Origin: Bathymodiolus heckerae thiotrophic gill symbiont
Lineage (GTDB): Bacteria; Pseudomonadota; Gammaproteobacteria; PS1; Pseudothioglobaceae
Direction of reading: 5' to 3'
DNA: 37,104 nucleotides
Assembly (NCBI RefSeq): GCF_900180345.1
Contig: NZ_FXLV01000008.1
Span: 1 to 37,104 of the forward strand
In this document: positions 1 through 9,412 of the stretch, piece after piece
How positions within the stretch are numbered: position 1 is the first letter of the stretch
Layout of the letters: every line of letters starts with the position of its first letter
Notes under the pieces: generated by a model
Databases searched by the model: none
Told to the model about the DNA's origin: nothing
The model's input: only the letters and a program-made list of their open reading frames with translations
Translations under genes and position numbers: made by a program

Positions 1-186
1 CTTTTAAAAATATGGTGGCCACACCTAGAATTGACATCAAGGTGATAGGACACAGGGATTTTTAATCCAAAAAAAACCTGCATAAGGCACAGGCTTTTAA
101 AAATATGGTGGCCACACCTAGAATTGACATCAAGGTGATAGGACACAGGGATTTTTAATCCAAAAAAAACCTGCATAAGGCACAGG
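1..186 (-). repeat. Two 93-bp tandem units of tRNA-Phe fragment plus terminator
   Basis: Positions 1-93 and 94-186 appear identical, and a third unit starts at 187 but runs into the intact tRNA-Phe gene. Read on the minus strand, each unit holds a 3' tRNA-Phe-like piece: an anticodon-arm-like GGATTAAAAATCC, the sequence CTGTGTCC, a T-arm enlarged by about 8 bases, and TGTGGCCACCA. A hairpin with a T8 run follows. The inserted T-arm bases contain the small inverted repeat ATCA-AGG-TGAT. The acceptor 5' strand and D arm are missing, so the units cannot make a functional tRNA. More units may lie left of position 1. Confidence 0.9.
69..98 (-). terminator. Second copy of the terminator-like hairpin
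   Basis: This is the exact duplicate, 93 bp away, of the hairpin at 162-191, lying behind the damaged tRNA fragment of the middle unit. It would act as a back-up terminator for transcripts that read through the first one. Confidence 0.5.
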
Positions 187-191
187 CTTTT
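162..191 (-). terminator. Terminator-like hairpin behind tRNA-Phe
   Basis: On the minus strand the sequence reads AAAAG-CCTG-loop-CAGG-TTTTTTTT. It has a 4-bp GC stem, extended by A-T pairs, directly before eight T residues. It begins 8 bases past the tRNA CCA end, as expected for an intrinsic terminator. The GC stem is short, so its strength is uncertain. An identical copy lies one repeat unit further on. Confidence 0.6.
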
Positions 192-198
192 AAAAATA

Positions 199-274
199 TG
201 GTGGCCACACCTAGAATTGAACTAGGGACACAGGGATTTTCAGTCCCTTGCTCTACCAACTGAGCTATGTGGCC
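199..274 (-). tRNA. tRNA-Phe (anticodon GAA)
   Basis: The reverse complement folds as a full tRNA. The acceptor stem is GGCCACA paired with TGTGGCC, the D arm contains AGCTCAGTTGGTAGAGC, the anticodon loop CTGAAAA carries GAA, the T arm is CCTAG-TTCAATT-CTAGG, and the CCA end is encoded (199-201). It reads phenylalanine UUC/UUU codons. It lies 49 bp downstream of trxB on the same strand and may share its transcript. Its 3' flank is the start of the tandem array of damaged copies. Confidence 0.97.
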
Positions 275-323
275 TTAAAAAAGTAGCAATTATACCTGTA
301 ATTATCAATCTAGCAGTTAAATA

Positions 324-1283
<960 letters not shown>

Positions 1284-1330
1284 TTATAATTACTGAAAAT
1301 ATAGATATTATAAAGTAAGCGTAAACCGCC

Positions 1331-3619
1331 TTGAAAAAAAATAACAAATCTAACGCCAATCGCGTCACTCAGCCTCGTCGAACCCGTGTAAAAAACGAGG
1401 TGCTCTTTATTTCACTCGTTGCCTTTAGTATGCTCTACTTGGCCGCGCTGATTACTTATTCGCCAACAGAAAACCCTTGGTCTGGCGTTGCGCTTAGCGA
1501 AACCACAAACAACTTAGCGGGTATTTTTGGCGCTTATCTGAGTGATATTTCTTTATCAATTTTAGGTTATGGTGCTTACTTAATCCCCACTTCGCTCATT
1601 TGGTTGGGCTACAAAATTCACAAAAGCACTGGAAAAACCCCAAACAGTCGTCTGATTGTTATCATTCGATTGTTTGCTGTTTTTATACTATTTGCCTCAA
1701 GCACAGCGCTACTAACACAGAATACTTCAGTTCCTGCTGGAGGCTGGGTTGGCGATATGATACACACTTACTTTAGTTCGCTATTTGGCTCAGCATCATT
1801 AATTGTTTATCTGAGTATTGCAATGATTAGCTTTAGCATTGCTAGCACCACCTCATGGGGCAATATCTTTGCCGCTATTGGCGATATATTTGGCGCATTA
1901 TTCGCTAAATTTGCACAATCTCGTGCCAAATCCCGTATCAAATCTGAGGCAAAAAAAGCTGCCAAAGCCCTCGCTAAATCTCAACGAGTCAAAACCTCAA
2001 AACCCAGTGTGCTAAATAAAATAAAATTAGCCAAAAAGAACAAACCACCAAAGAAGACCAACGCCACAACACTAAATTCTAATTTATTTAATAACAAAAC
2101 CCCAAGCGGGCTGCCTGATTTATCCCTACTTGATGAAATCAAAGCCAGTGTCAAAGGCTATTCTGATAAAGAACTTGAAGATATGTCTCGTCAAGTGGAG
2201 CTCAAACTCAAAGACTTTGGTTTTGATGTAACCACCACCACAGTAACACCGGGCCCTGTCATTACCCAATTCGAGTTATCGCTTGCGCCAGGCGTTAAAG
2301 TGTCTCAGATTATGAGCCTAAGCAAGGATTTAGCGCGTGCCTTATTGGTTGAAAGTGTGCGTATTGTTGATGTTATTCCAGGCAGACCGGTGATTGGCTT
2401 AGAGATTCCAAACACTGAACGAGAAATGATTGGGCTTAAGGAAATTTTATCTTCTGAGGTGTTCACCAACTCATCTTCTGTACTTACTGTAGCACTTGGC
2501 AAAGACATTAACGGGCAACCCACAGTGGCAAATTTGGCAAAAATGCCACATTTATTGGTGGCAGGTGCAACAGGAATGGGTAAATCCGTTGGACTGAATG
2601 CGATGATTTTAAGTGTGCTTTATAAAGCCACACCAGAGCAAGTACGGATGATTATGATTGACCCTAAAATCGTCGAATTATCTTGTTATGCAGACACACC
2701 ACATTTGCTAACGCCTGTCATCACTGATATGAACCAAGCAGCAGCAGCATTGTGGTGGTGCGTAAATGAAATGGAGCGCCGTTACTTATTGTTGGCTAAA
2801 TTTGGGGTGCGCAATATTGAAGGGTTTAACGAGAAACTTCAAAAATCTAAGAAAAAAGGCGAGCCATTACTTGACCCCTCTTTTAACGAAGCCACCGCTG
2901 AAAAAGGGGAAAGCGCACCAGAGCTAGAATCGTTGCCACTGATTATGTTAGTGATTGATGAATACGCTGATATGCTCGGCTCGCTGGCGCAAGAAGACCG
3001 TGCTAAAGCCAAACGCGTAGAAGCACTAATTATCCGACTTGGGCAAAAAGCGCGCGCAGCAGGCATTCACTTAATTATTGCCACCCAACGCCCTAGTGTT
3101 GATGTGATTACTGGGCTGATTAAATCCAATATTCCTTCCCGTGTTGCCTTTAAAGTTACTTCAAAAGTGGATTCTCGCACCATTCTTGATCAAGGCGGTG
3201 CAGAGCAGTTATTGGGCATGGGCGATATGCTCTATATGACACCAGGCCTCTCACATCTCATTCGTGTGCATGGTGCTTTTGTTGGTGATGATGAAATTGC
3301 ACGGGTGGTTGGCTTCTTGCGTGAACACTCTGAAACCAATTATCTTAACAGCGTTGTAAATGCACATAGCGAGTCTGCCGATTCTCACGAAGGCACTGGC
3401 GAGGCTGGTGGTGAGATGGATGCACTATATGATGAGGCGGTACAGATTGTTACCACTTCACGCAAGGCTTCAATTTCAAATCTGCAACGCTGCCTACGCA
3501 TTGGCTACAATCGTGCCGCACGCATTATTGAAGACATGGAAACTACAGGCGTTGTCAGCAGTATGAACAGCGCAGGCAATCGCCAAGTGCTAGCACCAGA
3601 GCCAATTAATGAGGATTAA
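1331..3619 (+). CDS. ftsK: DNA translocase FtsK
   Basis: FtsK is a septum-anchored motor that pumps chromosome ends and activates XerCD at dif during division. At 762 residues it has the short form of the family, with a short linker rather than the long E. coli one. Order: about four N-terminal membrane helices (roughly 25-180), a lysine-rich linker, the alpha/beta motor with Walker A GATGMGKS near residue 411 and Walker B LVIDEYADM near 540, and a C-terminal winged-helix gamma domain that reads KOPS. The start is TTG at 1331; no ATG exists before the first membrane helix, and the ribosome binding site is weak. lolA follows after 3 bp. Confidence 0.96.
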   Translation: MKKNNKSNANRVTQPRRTRVKNEVLFISLVAFSMLYLAALITYSPTENPWSGVALSETTNNLAGIFGAYLSDISLSILGYGAYLIPTSLIWLGYKIHKSTGKTPNSRLIVIIRLFAVFILFASSTALLTQNTSVPAGGWVGDMIHTYFSSLFGSASLIVYLSIAMISFSIASTTSWGNIFAAIGDIFGALFAKFAQSRAKSRIKSEAKKAAKALAKSQRVKTSKPSVLNKIKLAKKNKPPKKTNATTLNSNLFNNKTPSGLPDLSLLDEIKASVKGYSDKELEDMSRQVELKLKDFGFDVTTTTVTPGPVITQFELSLAPGVKVSQIMSLSKDLARALLVESVRIVDVIPGRPVIGLEIPNTEREMIGLKEILSSEVFTNSSSVLTVALGKDINGQPTVANLAKMPHLLVAGATGMGKSVGLNAMILSVLYKATPEQVRMIMIDPKIVELSCYADTPHLLTPVITDMNQAAAALWWCVNEMERRYLLLAKFGVRNIEGFNEKLQKSKKKGEPLLDPSFNEATAEKGESAPELESLPLIMLVIDEYADMLGSLAQEDRAKAKRVEALIIRLGQKARAAGIHLIIATQRPSVDVITGLIKSNIPSRVAFKVTSKVDSRTILDQGGAEQLLGMGDMLYMTPGLSHLIRVHGAFVGDDEIARVVGFLREHSETNYLNSVVNAHSESADSHEGTGEAGGEMDALYDEAVQIVTTSRKASISNLQRCLRIGYNRAARIIEDMETTGVVSSMNSAGNRQVLAPEPINED

Positions 3620-3622
3620 GTA

Positions 3623-4207
3623 ATGATTAAAATATTAACCCTAATATCTGTCTTATGGGCAAATGTAGCGTTTAGTGAGCGCAACCAGTTTTCTGAATTT
3701 TTTAACTCAATAGAATCGCTTAGTGCCAACTTCTCGCAAACAATTTACGATGAAGGTCTTACTTTACTAAGCGCAACAACGGGTAATTTTTCCTTTCAAC
3801 GCCCGCAACAATTACATTGGCATACTGTAAGCCCCAACGAACAAATATTACTGCTAAATAACGACGAATTATGGCAAATTGATATCGAGCTTGAACAGGC
3901 TATTTTGCAACAAACAAAAGACTTTTCCAAAACACCGCTCTACTGGCTGATTAACAAACCCGATTCAATTAAAAATACGCCAAAATTCTCCCACCAAGAA
4001 GGCGATATTAACTGGTATTTAGCTGTAAATACGCACAGTCAGCCAATAGAGTTTGGCTTTATAGATGGATTATTACACGCCATTTCATTAGAAAACGAGC
4101 TTGGACAAATTGTTACCATTTCGTTTAAGCAATTGCGTGTTAATCCCAACATTCCAGCACAAGCCTTTGAATTAAGCGTCCCTAAAGACTTTGATATTAT
4201 TAAGTAA
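3623..4207 (+). CDS. lolA: Outer-membrane lipoprotein carrier LolA
   Basis: LolA is the periplasmic chaperone that carries lipoproteins from the LolCDE transporter to LolB at the outer membrane. The 194-residue protein starts with a signal peptide (about 1-18, ending VAFS). The mature part has the family pattern: SLSANFSQTI, then a beta-rich stretch with NFSFQRPQQLHW and a DGLLHAISLEN segment. The gene starts 3 bp after ftsK, an order common in gammaproteobacteria, and is surely cotranscribed with it. It ends only 2 bp from the convergent norB stop, so the two transcripts probably overlap. Confidence 0.93.
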   Translation: MIKILTLISVLWANVAFSERNQFSEFFNSIESLSANFSQTIYDEGLTLLSATTGNFSFQRPQQLHWHTVSPNEQILLLNNDELWQIDIELEQAILQQTKDFSKTPLYWLINKPDSIKNTPKFSHQEGDINWYLAVNTHSQPIEFGFIDGLLHAISLENELGQIVTISFKQLRVNPNIPAQAFELSVPKDFDIIK

Positions 4208-4209
4208 TA

Positions 4210-6471
4210 TTATTTTTTTACAATAAACGCTTTAAACACAAACCACGCAAAAGCAAACACACCAACAGCAAAGACGGTATCGCCCGGCACTCTAGCCCAT
4301 ACCAGCGCATGCATAATATCACTTTGCATAAACTCGACACTGCGTGCGGAGACATAACTCTGTGAAATGCTTTGGTAGGTTTGCCATAAGCCTTGCGGCA
4401 ACAAAGACAAAAATGTCATCATTGCTAAGCCGATATTAAGCGACCAAAAAGTAATTTTCAAGAGTTTAGTATCCCATTGTTTTATGTCGGTCAAGCCACG
4501 CATGGCATATAACATCAAACCAAGACCAAGCATCCCATAAACGCCAAATAATGCTGCGTGTCCGTGATTAGCGGTAATGTTCAAGCCTTGCATATAATAA
4601 AGGGCGATTGGCGGATTGATTAAAAAGCCAAACAAACCTGCGCCAACCAAATTCCAAAACAATACCGCACTAAAAAACATGAACGGCCAATGGTAATTTT
4701 CTTGCCAAGTTTGTTGATTTTCTAATTTTTTATGGTTATATGCTTCAAATCCAATTACCACTAATGGCACCACTTCAAGTGCTGAAAAACTCGCACCAAC
4801 TGCCATAACTGAGATTGGTGTTCCACTCCAATATAGGTGGTGTAAGGTGCCCAATACACCGCCACCTAAGAAAATAATCGTGGTAAAGATTACCATTGTA
4901 GTTGCAACCGAAGTTCTTAATAGCCCCATACGCACAAACAAAACTGAAATAATTGCGGTGGCAAACACCTCAAACACACCTTCAACCCAAAGATGCACTA
5001 CCCACCAACGCCAATATTCTATAATGCTTAAGTTAGTGTTTTTGCCCCACATAAACCCAGCAGCATATAATAAGCCGATAGAAACAGTGGCAAGCACGAC
5101 AACAAATAAGAGTGATTTTAAATTTTTATCCTTAAAAGCAGGGATCAAAGCTCTTAACAATAAAACAACCCACAGCAATAAGCCAATAAATAAATAAATT
5201 TGCCAAAAACGCCCTAAATCAATATATTCATAGCCTTGATGCCCAAACCAAAAATTTAGGGTTAAATCCTCAATAAAACCATTTACTGCTAGCCATTGTC
5301 CTGCAAATGACCCCACCACAATTAGTAACAAACTAAAAAATAAAAAATTCACACCAAAGCGTTGAAATCTTGGTTCATGTCCTGAAATCAATGGTGCAAC
5401 ATAGAGCCCCGTTGCCAGCCAAGCAGTGGCAATCCAAAAAACTGCCAACTGTGTGTGCCAAGTTCTGGTGACCACATAAGGAATATAATTCGCAATATCA
5501 ATACCATACAAACCCTGTCCATCTACAGCATAATGTGCGGTAATGATACCTAGCAACACTTGAGATACAAACAATGCAGTTACTACCCAAAAATATTTTG
5601 CGGTGGCTTTCATTGAGGGTGTTACTTTGTTGTTTTCAATAAAATCAGCCGTGGCAATGCCCTGCTCAGGTTCTGAATTTTGACGCCACTTGTCAAATTG
5701 AGAGGCGTAATACCAAACAATACCGCCAATACCTGCCAATAATAAAAAGATTGAAATAATACTCCATAGCAAAACTGAAGGAGGGGGTGTGTTACCTATT
5801 AATGGCTCATGCGGCCAATTACTGGTATAAGTAATATCATCCCCAGGACGGTTAGTCGATGCTGCCCATGCTGACCAAAAAAAGAATGCACTAAGTTTTC
5901 TGGCTTTTTCTTCATCAAGAATCATTTTAATTGGAAAAGCATAGTCTTCACGAAGCTGTTGGTATTTTTGCTTATTTGAGGTATATAGATCAATATAATG
6001 CCGCTGTGTTTCGACAATTGCCGAGGCGCGATCTTGACTAATAGTAACCACACCCGTTATATTATTATAGGTATTGGTTCGCATTTCATCTCGTAAAGTA
6101 ATTTTGTGCGCTTCTCGTGTTTGGCGTTTATTATTTAAATAAAAGCCATTGGATTTTATAATACTTAACAAAGACAAAGCTTCACGATGTAGCCAATCTG
6201 CACTCCAATCAGGCGCTAAATAACCACCATGGCCCCAAATTGACCCCTGCTGCATACCACCTATAGTTTGCCAAATATTTTGTCCATCTTTAATATCTTG
6301 CTTGCTATAAACAACATCACCATTGATAATTTGCACTGCATTTGGTATGGGCGGTGCCTTCTGATAAATCTGCCCACCAAGGTATAACAAGGCAGAAAAA
6401 GACAAAACCAAACTAACAATCAGCGCTATCCACAATCTTTTAATGGTAAAAAAATCTGAATAATTTTTCAT
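4210..6471 (-). CDS. norB: Quinol-dependent nitric oxide reductase (qNOR)
   Basis: This inner-membrane enzyme reduces two NO to N2O with quinol electrons. At 753 residues it is the single-subunit qNOR (NorZ) form, having a long N-terminal periplasmic extension that replaces NorC. Heme-copper-oxidase-fold ligands are visible: HTQLAVFW for heme, HLWVEGVFEVF with the non-heme-iron His and Glu, LHHLYW with the two FeB histidines, and NHGHAALFG for the proximal heme ligands. A strong AAGGAG lies upstream of the ATG. It follows nirK on the same strand, but a terminator-like hairpin lies between them and no Dnr box precedes it. No accessory norQD genes are nearby, as usual for qNOR. Confidence 0.95.
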   Translation of the reverse strand: MKNYSDFFTIKRLWIALIVSLVLSFSALLYLGGQIYQKAPPIPNAVQIINGDVVYSKQDIKDGQNIWQTIGGMQQGSIWGHGGYLAPDWSADWLHREALSLLSIIKSNGFYLNNKRQTREAHKITLRDEMRTNTYNNITGVVTISQDRASAIVETQRHYIDLYTSNKQKYQQLREDYAFPIKMILDEEKARKLSAFFFWSAWAASTNRPGDDITYTSNWPHEPLIGNTPPPSVLLWSIISIFLLLAGIGGIVWYYASQFDKWRQNSEPEQGIATADFIENNKVTPSMKATAKYFWVVTALFVSQVLLGIITAHYAVDGQGLYGIDIANYIPYVVTRTWHTQLAVFWIATAWLATGLYVAPLISGHEPRFQRFGVNFLFFSLLLIVVGSFAGQWLAVNGFIEDLTLNFWFGHQGYEYIDLGRFWQIYLFIGLLLWVVLLLRALIPAFKDKNLKSLLFVVVLATVSIGLLYAAGFMWGKNTNLSIIEYWRWWVVHLWVEGVFEVFATAIISVLFVRMGLLRTSVATTMVIFTTIIFLGGGVLGTLHHLYWSGTPISVMAVGASFSALEVVPLVVIGFEAYNHKKLENQQTWQENYHWPFMFFSAVLFWNLVGAGLFGFLINPPIALYYMQGLNITANHGHAALFGVYGMLGLGLMLYAMRGLTDIKQWDTKLLKITFWSLNIGLAMMTFLSLLPQGLWQTYQSISQSYVSARSVEFMQSDIMHALVWARVPGDTVFAVGVFAFAWFVFKAFIVKK

Positions 6472-6484
6472 GAGACTCCTTAAT

Positions 6485-6513
6485 AAAAAATGACCTTTAT
6501 TGAGGTCGTTTTT
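6485..6513 (-). terminator. Hairpin between nirK and norB
   Basis: The sequence AAAAAA-TGACC-8-base loop-GGTCG-TTTTT is nearly symmetric and would work on either strand. On the minus strand it lies 7 bp past the nirK stop and 14 bp before the norB start. It may terminate part of the nirK transcripts so that norB receives read-through, or act as an intercistronic mRNA stabiliser. Confidence 0.65.
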
Positions 6514-6519
6514 AGTTTA

Positions 6520-7647
6520 TTATTTAATTTTACTTGGTGGCTTAACCTGTTTCATTAGGTCATTATTCCACTCGCCTTCAACAGATACATGTGCCACACC
6601 ACCTAACAAAACCGCTTCAATTAAGTTGTGATTAACATAGGCATAAATACCAGGCTGTTTAAAGGTATAAACTGCAGCCACTGCCTCACCACCGAGTACA
6701 CTCCAAGTTTCTCTATCAACTGTTGGTGTGTTGTTAAACGAGCCACCTGACCACACTTGGTCGCCATGACCACCAATTAGGTGAATGCGTGAATCTTCAT
6801 TTGCCTGGGAATGGATAAACAATACAGTTTCACCCACTTTGGCTTTCATTGCATTTTTACCCGTTAGTGCGCCTTTTTTTCCGTTATAAGTAATATGTGT
6901 TGGTACTAAATTTTTCATCACTTTTAAAGTATCATTCATAGAAACAACCGCATTAGGATAACGCTTATACTTGCCTTGTGCATCTTTTGGCACATACCAG
7001 CCCTGCTCGCCCACATAATAAGCTCGGTCATAAACTACTAGATTGCCCTTATTGTCTTTAAGTCCGTCTTTTGGCAAAATCATAATAGCACCATACATGC
7101 CTGAAACCACATGGTAAGGAATCATAACACCGCCTGGGGCACAATGATAAACATAAGTGCCTGGTCTGTCTGCTTTAAAGCGTAAAACCACCTCCTCTCC
7201 AGGCGCTACCTTGGTTAAGGCACCGCCACCTAGTGCACCTGTTGAGGCGTGAAAATCAATATTATGTACTAAAAAGTTGGTTTTCGGATTTTTGAGTGTT
7301 AATTCTACATAATCCCCCTCATGCACTACTATCAATGGACCTGGATTAGTACCAGCAAAAGTCATTGCCTGCACAAAAACCCCTGGCTCGACTTCAATTT
7401 CTTTTTCCTCGATGACCATTTCCATTTCAATAATTCTAGGCTTGCCTGAATAGCGCTGTTCGTGTTTTGGCAAGAAAGGGGGCGCAACCAATATTTGCCT
7501 CACACGCTCCAGACCTCTTAAGTTGGACTCAACACCAACACTGGCAATATAAGATTCTGCTCCCGCCTCTGCCATGGCAATATTTGATAATGACACTGAC
7601 ACTGATAAAGCTATGCTTAAACTTAATTTTTTAAATAGTTGTTTCAC
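6520..7647 (-). CDS. nirK: Copper-containing nitrite reductase
   Basis: This periplasmic enzyme reduces nitrite to NO. The 375-residue protein has a signal peptide (about 1-26, ending AMA) and two cupredoxin domains. Type 1 copper ligands are visible as H128, C169, H179 and M184. Type 2 copper ligands are H133, H168 and H340. D131 in HNIDFHAS and a histidine of HLIGGHGD (289-294) fit the catalytic pair. The spacing is that of the short AniA-like class, with no fused cytochrome or cupredoxin. It has its own Dnr-type promoter (box 7709-7722). NO produced here would be consumed by the downstream qNOR. Confidence 0.97.
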   Translation of the reverse strand: MKQLFKKLSLSIALSVSVSLSNIAMAEAGAESYIASVGVESNLRGLERVRQILVAPPFLPKHEQRYSGKPRIIEMEMVIEEKEIEVEPGVFVQAMTFAGTNPGPLIVVHEGDYVELTLKNPKTNFLVHNIDFHASTGALGGGALTKVAPGEEVVLRFKADRPGTYVYHCAPGGVMIPYHVVSGMYGAIMILPKDGLKDNKGNLVVYDRAYYVGEQGWYVPKDAQGKYKRYPNAVVSMNDTLKVMKNLVPTHITYNGKKGALTGKNAMKAKVGETVLFIHSQANEDSRIHLIGGHGDQVWSGGSFNNTPTVDRETWSVLGGEAVAAVYTFKQPGIYAYVNHNLIEAVLLGGVAHVSVEGEWNNDLMKQVKPPSKIK

Positions 7648-7680
7648 TTCTTTTCCCCTTATTTAATTCAACCAAGTCAA

Positions 7681-7722
7681 ATCATACTATATCAATTATT
7701 GGTACTCATTGATATAAGTCAA
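7681..7722 (-). promoter_or_regulatory. Dnr/Fnr-box promoter of nirK
   Basis: The minus-strand site is TTGACTTATATCAA (7709-7722), fitting the Fnr/Dnr consensus TTGAN6TCAA. The hexamer TATGAT at 7681-7686 is a good -10. If the start point is about 7674, the box centre lies at -41.5, the classic class II activator position. The start point would be 27 bp before the nirK ATG. The regulator gene ends only 4 bp upstream of the box. Confidence 0.88.
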
Positions 7723-7726
7723 GTGT

Positions 7727-8401
7727 TCAAGAAATTATAATATCTTCTAACTCAGATGGTTTAAGCAACACAATATGACTGCTGTCAACTGCTATCAAAC
7801 CTTGTTTGGAAAGCTCATTGAGTGTGCGTGAAAGCGTTTCTGGCTTAATTGAGAGTTGTGATGCTAAGATATTTTTGGCAATAGATAAATCCACATTGTT
7901 TGATTTTTTTGCATTGGCAAGCAAAAACTTAATTAACCGATACTTACCATCATGCAAAACCAAATGATTGATCTCGCTCGTCGCCCAATGCAACCGTTGT
8001 GATAGTTTACCCATAATCTTAAAACAAGACTTGGTCGAGGATTCCAGTATTTTTAAATAACATCCAGTATTAACACGCAACACCCCACTGTGTCCTAATG
8101 CGCTTGCGTTTAAGGGATATTTTCTCTGCCTAAAAAACATTACTGCCTCAGCAAAACTATGCCCTGGTTGGATGACATCAACCACCTTTTCAAGCCCCTC
8201 TGCAGACAAAAATGCCAACTTTATCTTGCCACTGACTAACAAGAAAAAATCTTTTGCTATTTGCCCCTGTTCAAAAAGACGCTGCTGGTTTTCTACCTCA
8301 ACAAAGGCAGAGAATCTGCTGATTTGTGCTAATTCATCCTCAGTAAAGCCAGAAAATAAAGCATTCGCCTGTAGAATTTTTTGATGCTCAGCACTTAGCA
8401 T
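7727..8401 (-). CDS. dnr: Crp/Fnr-family regulator, probable NO-responsive Dnr type
   Basis: This transcription factor probably switches on denitrification genes. It has an N-terminal cyclic-nucleotide-binding-like beta roll, a dimerisation helix and a C-terminal winged helix with recognition region SIKPETLSRTLNEL. The N-terminal cysteine cluster that holds the FNR 4Fe-4S centre is absent, and the neighbours are nitrite and NO reductases, so a heme/NO-sensing Dnr role is likely; that is inference. I chose the ATG at 8401 (224 residues) because AAGGGAG sits 6-7 bases upstream. A TTG at 8422 would add seven residues but lacks such a site. It follows the Sco-PCuAC gene by 17 bp in one operon. 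Confidence 0.85.
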   Translation of the reverse strand: MLSAEHQKILQANALFSGFTEDELAQISRFSAFVEVENQQRLFEQGQIAKDFFLLVSGKIKLAFLSAEGLEKVVDVIQPGHSFAEAVMFFRQRKYPLNASALGHSGVLRVNTGCYLKILESSTKSCFKIMGKLSQRLHWATSEINHLVLHDGKYRLIKFLLANAKKSNNVDLSIAKNILASQLSIKPETLSRTLNELSKQGLIAVDSSHIVLLKPSELEDIIIS

Positions 8402-8418
8402 AGTTCGCTCCCTTGTTA

Positions 8419-9387
8419 TCAATGATCAAGTTTTATTCGAATTGGAATATTGCCTGCGTTCTTAAATTTTAAACTAATATCTACAACCTTGACCTCACTT
8501 AAAGGCTTTTTTAAGCCCATAAACATAATATGATAAGACATCGGCTTTAGCATAAGCGTCTCTCCAGCTTTAAACACCTTGTTTGGTGTATGCATCATTT
8601 TTACAAAATTATCCACAACTTTGGTTTGATGTAATTCTACCCGTTTTGCTATTGGGCTTGAGACGCTGATAAGCACATCTTCTGCATTAGAAATATTGGT
8701 TATCTTGCCATAAGCGGCAGCTGATCTGGCATTTTTTGCGCCTTGATTCATATAAAAATCCTCAATCTTGATGGGTTTTGGTAACAATGAGCGTATATTG
8801 GCAATAAATTCTTTTTCAGTAGTGCCCGTATAGCCAAGGCTTCGTACATCGCCCTCAGTATCAATCAAGTATAAAACGATGCCGTGATTATAAACATTGG
8901 TAGTCGCATTTCGGGCATTACTTTTTTTGACCACACTGCGATAATCGACAAACTCAACTGGAATGTCTTCGGCAATTTTGGTATATTTCATTTGAAATAG
9001 CTCGGCAATTTGGTCAATATTTTCTCTGCTACCCGTTATACCTATAAAGTCCTTATTAAAATGCGCCATAAACTCTTTTAAATGTTGTGGTGTATCGTAT
9101 TCTGGATCAATAGAGACAAATAAAATTTTGGTCTTTTTTTGTGCATACGCAGGCAATCCTTCATATACTTTTTTTAAATAACCCAAAGTAAAAGGACAAA
9201 TATCAGGGCAGTTAGTGTAGCCATAACCCATCACTACAACATTTCCTTTGTAGTCATTGAATTGTATTTCTTTATTGTTACTGTCAATCGCACTAAAATT
9301 ACCGCCGATACCGCTTAAAACAGGTAAATTTATCCCAGCATTTGTATTTAGTGCAATAAAAATTAATAGTAATATTATTATTTTCAT
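8419..9387 (-). CDS. Sco-PCuAC fusion copper chaperone
   Basis: This periplasmic protein joins two copper-delivery domains that are usually separate. After a signal peptide (1-17) comes a Sco1/SenC thioredoxin fold (about 22-203) with CPDIC (C60, C64) and H167, the three usual copper ligands. Then follows a PCu(A)C domain (about 208-322) with H252, M263/M264, H285 and M287, matching the HxnM...HxM pattern. Both domains are known to metallate the CuA site of cytochrome oxidase; NirK is the other local copper enzyme. It sits between an unknown secreted protein and dnr, under a Dnr box, so supply for NirK is plausible. All ligands are present. Confidence 0.9.
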   Translation of the reverse strand: MKIIILLLIFIALNTNAGINLPVLSGIGGNFSAIDSNNKEIQFNDYKGNVVVMGYGYTNCPDICPFTLGYLKKVYEGLPAYAQKKTKILFVSIDPEYDTPQHLKEFMAHFNKDFIGITGSRENIDQIAELFQMKYTKIAEDIPVEFVDYRSVVKKSNARNATTNVYNHGIVLYLIDTEGDVRSLGYTGTTEKEFIANIRSLLPKPIKIEDFYMNQGAKNARSAAAYGKITNISNAEDVLISVSSPIAKRVELHQTKVVDNFVKMMHTPNKVFKAGETLMLKPMSYHIMFMGLKKPLSEVKVVDISLKFKNAGNIPIRIKLDH

Positions 9388-9412
9388 AAATTATGCTGAG
9401 TTTTTTAACACT

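Noticed and set aside
1-186. CRISPR-like array
   Set aside because: The units are contiguous 93-bp copies with no variable spacers and derive from tRNA-Phe.
4847-5197. 116-residue frame opposite norB
   Set aside because: It is a shadow of the norB membrane helices in the opposite strand, rich in Thr, Asn and Pro, without a signal or domain.
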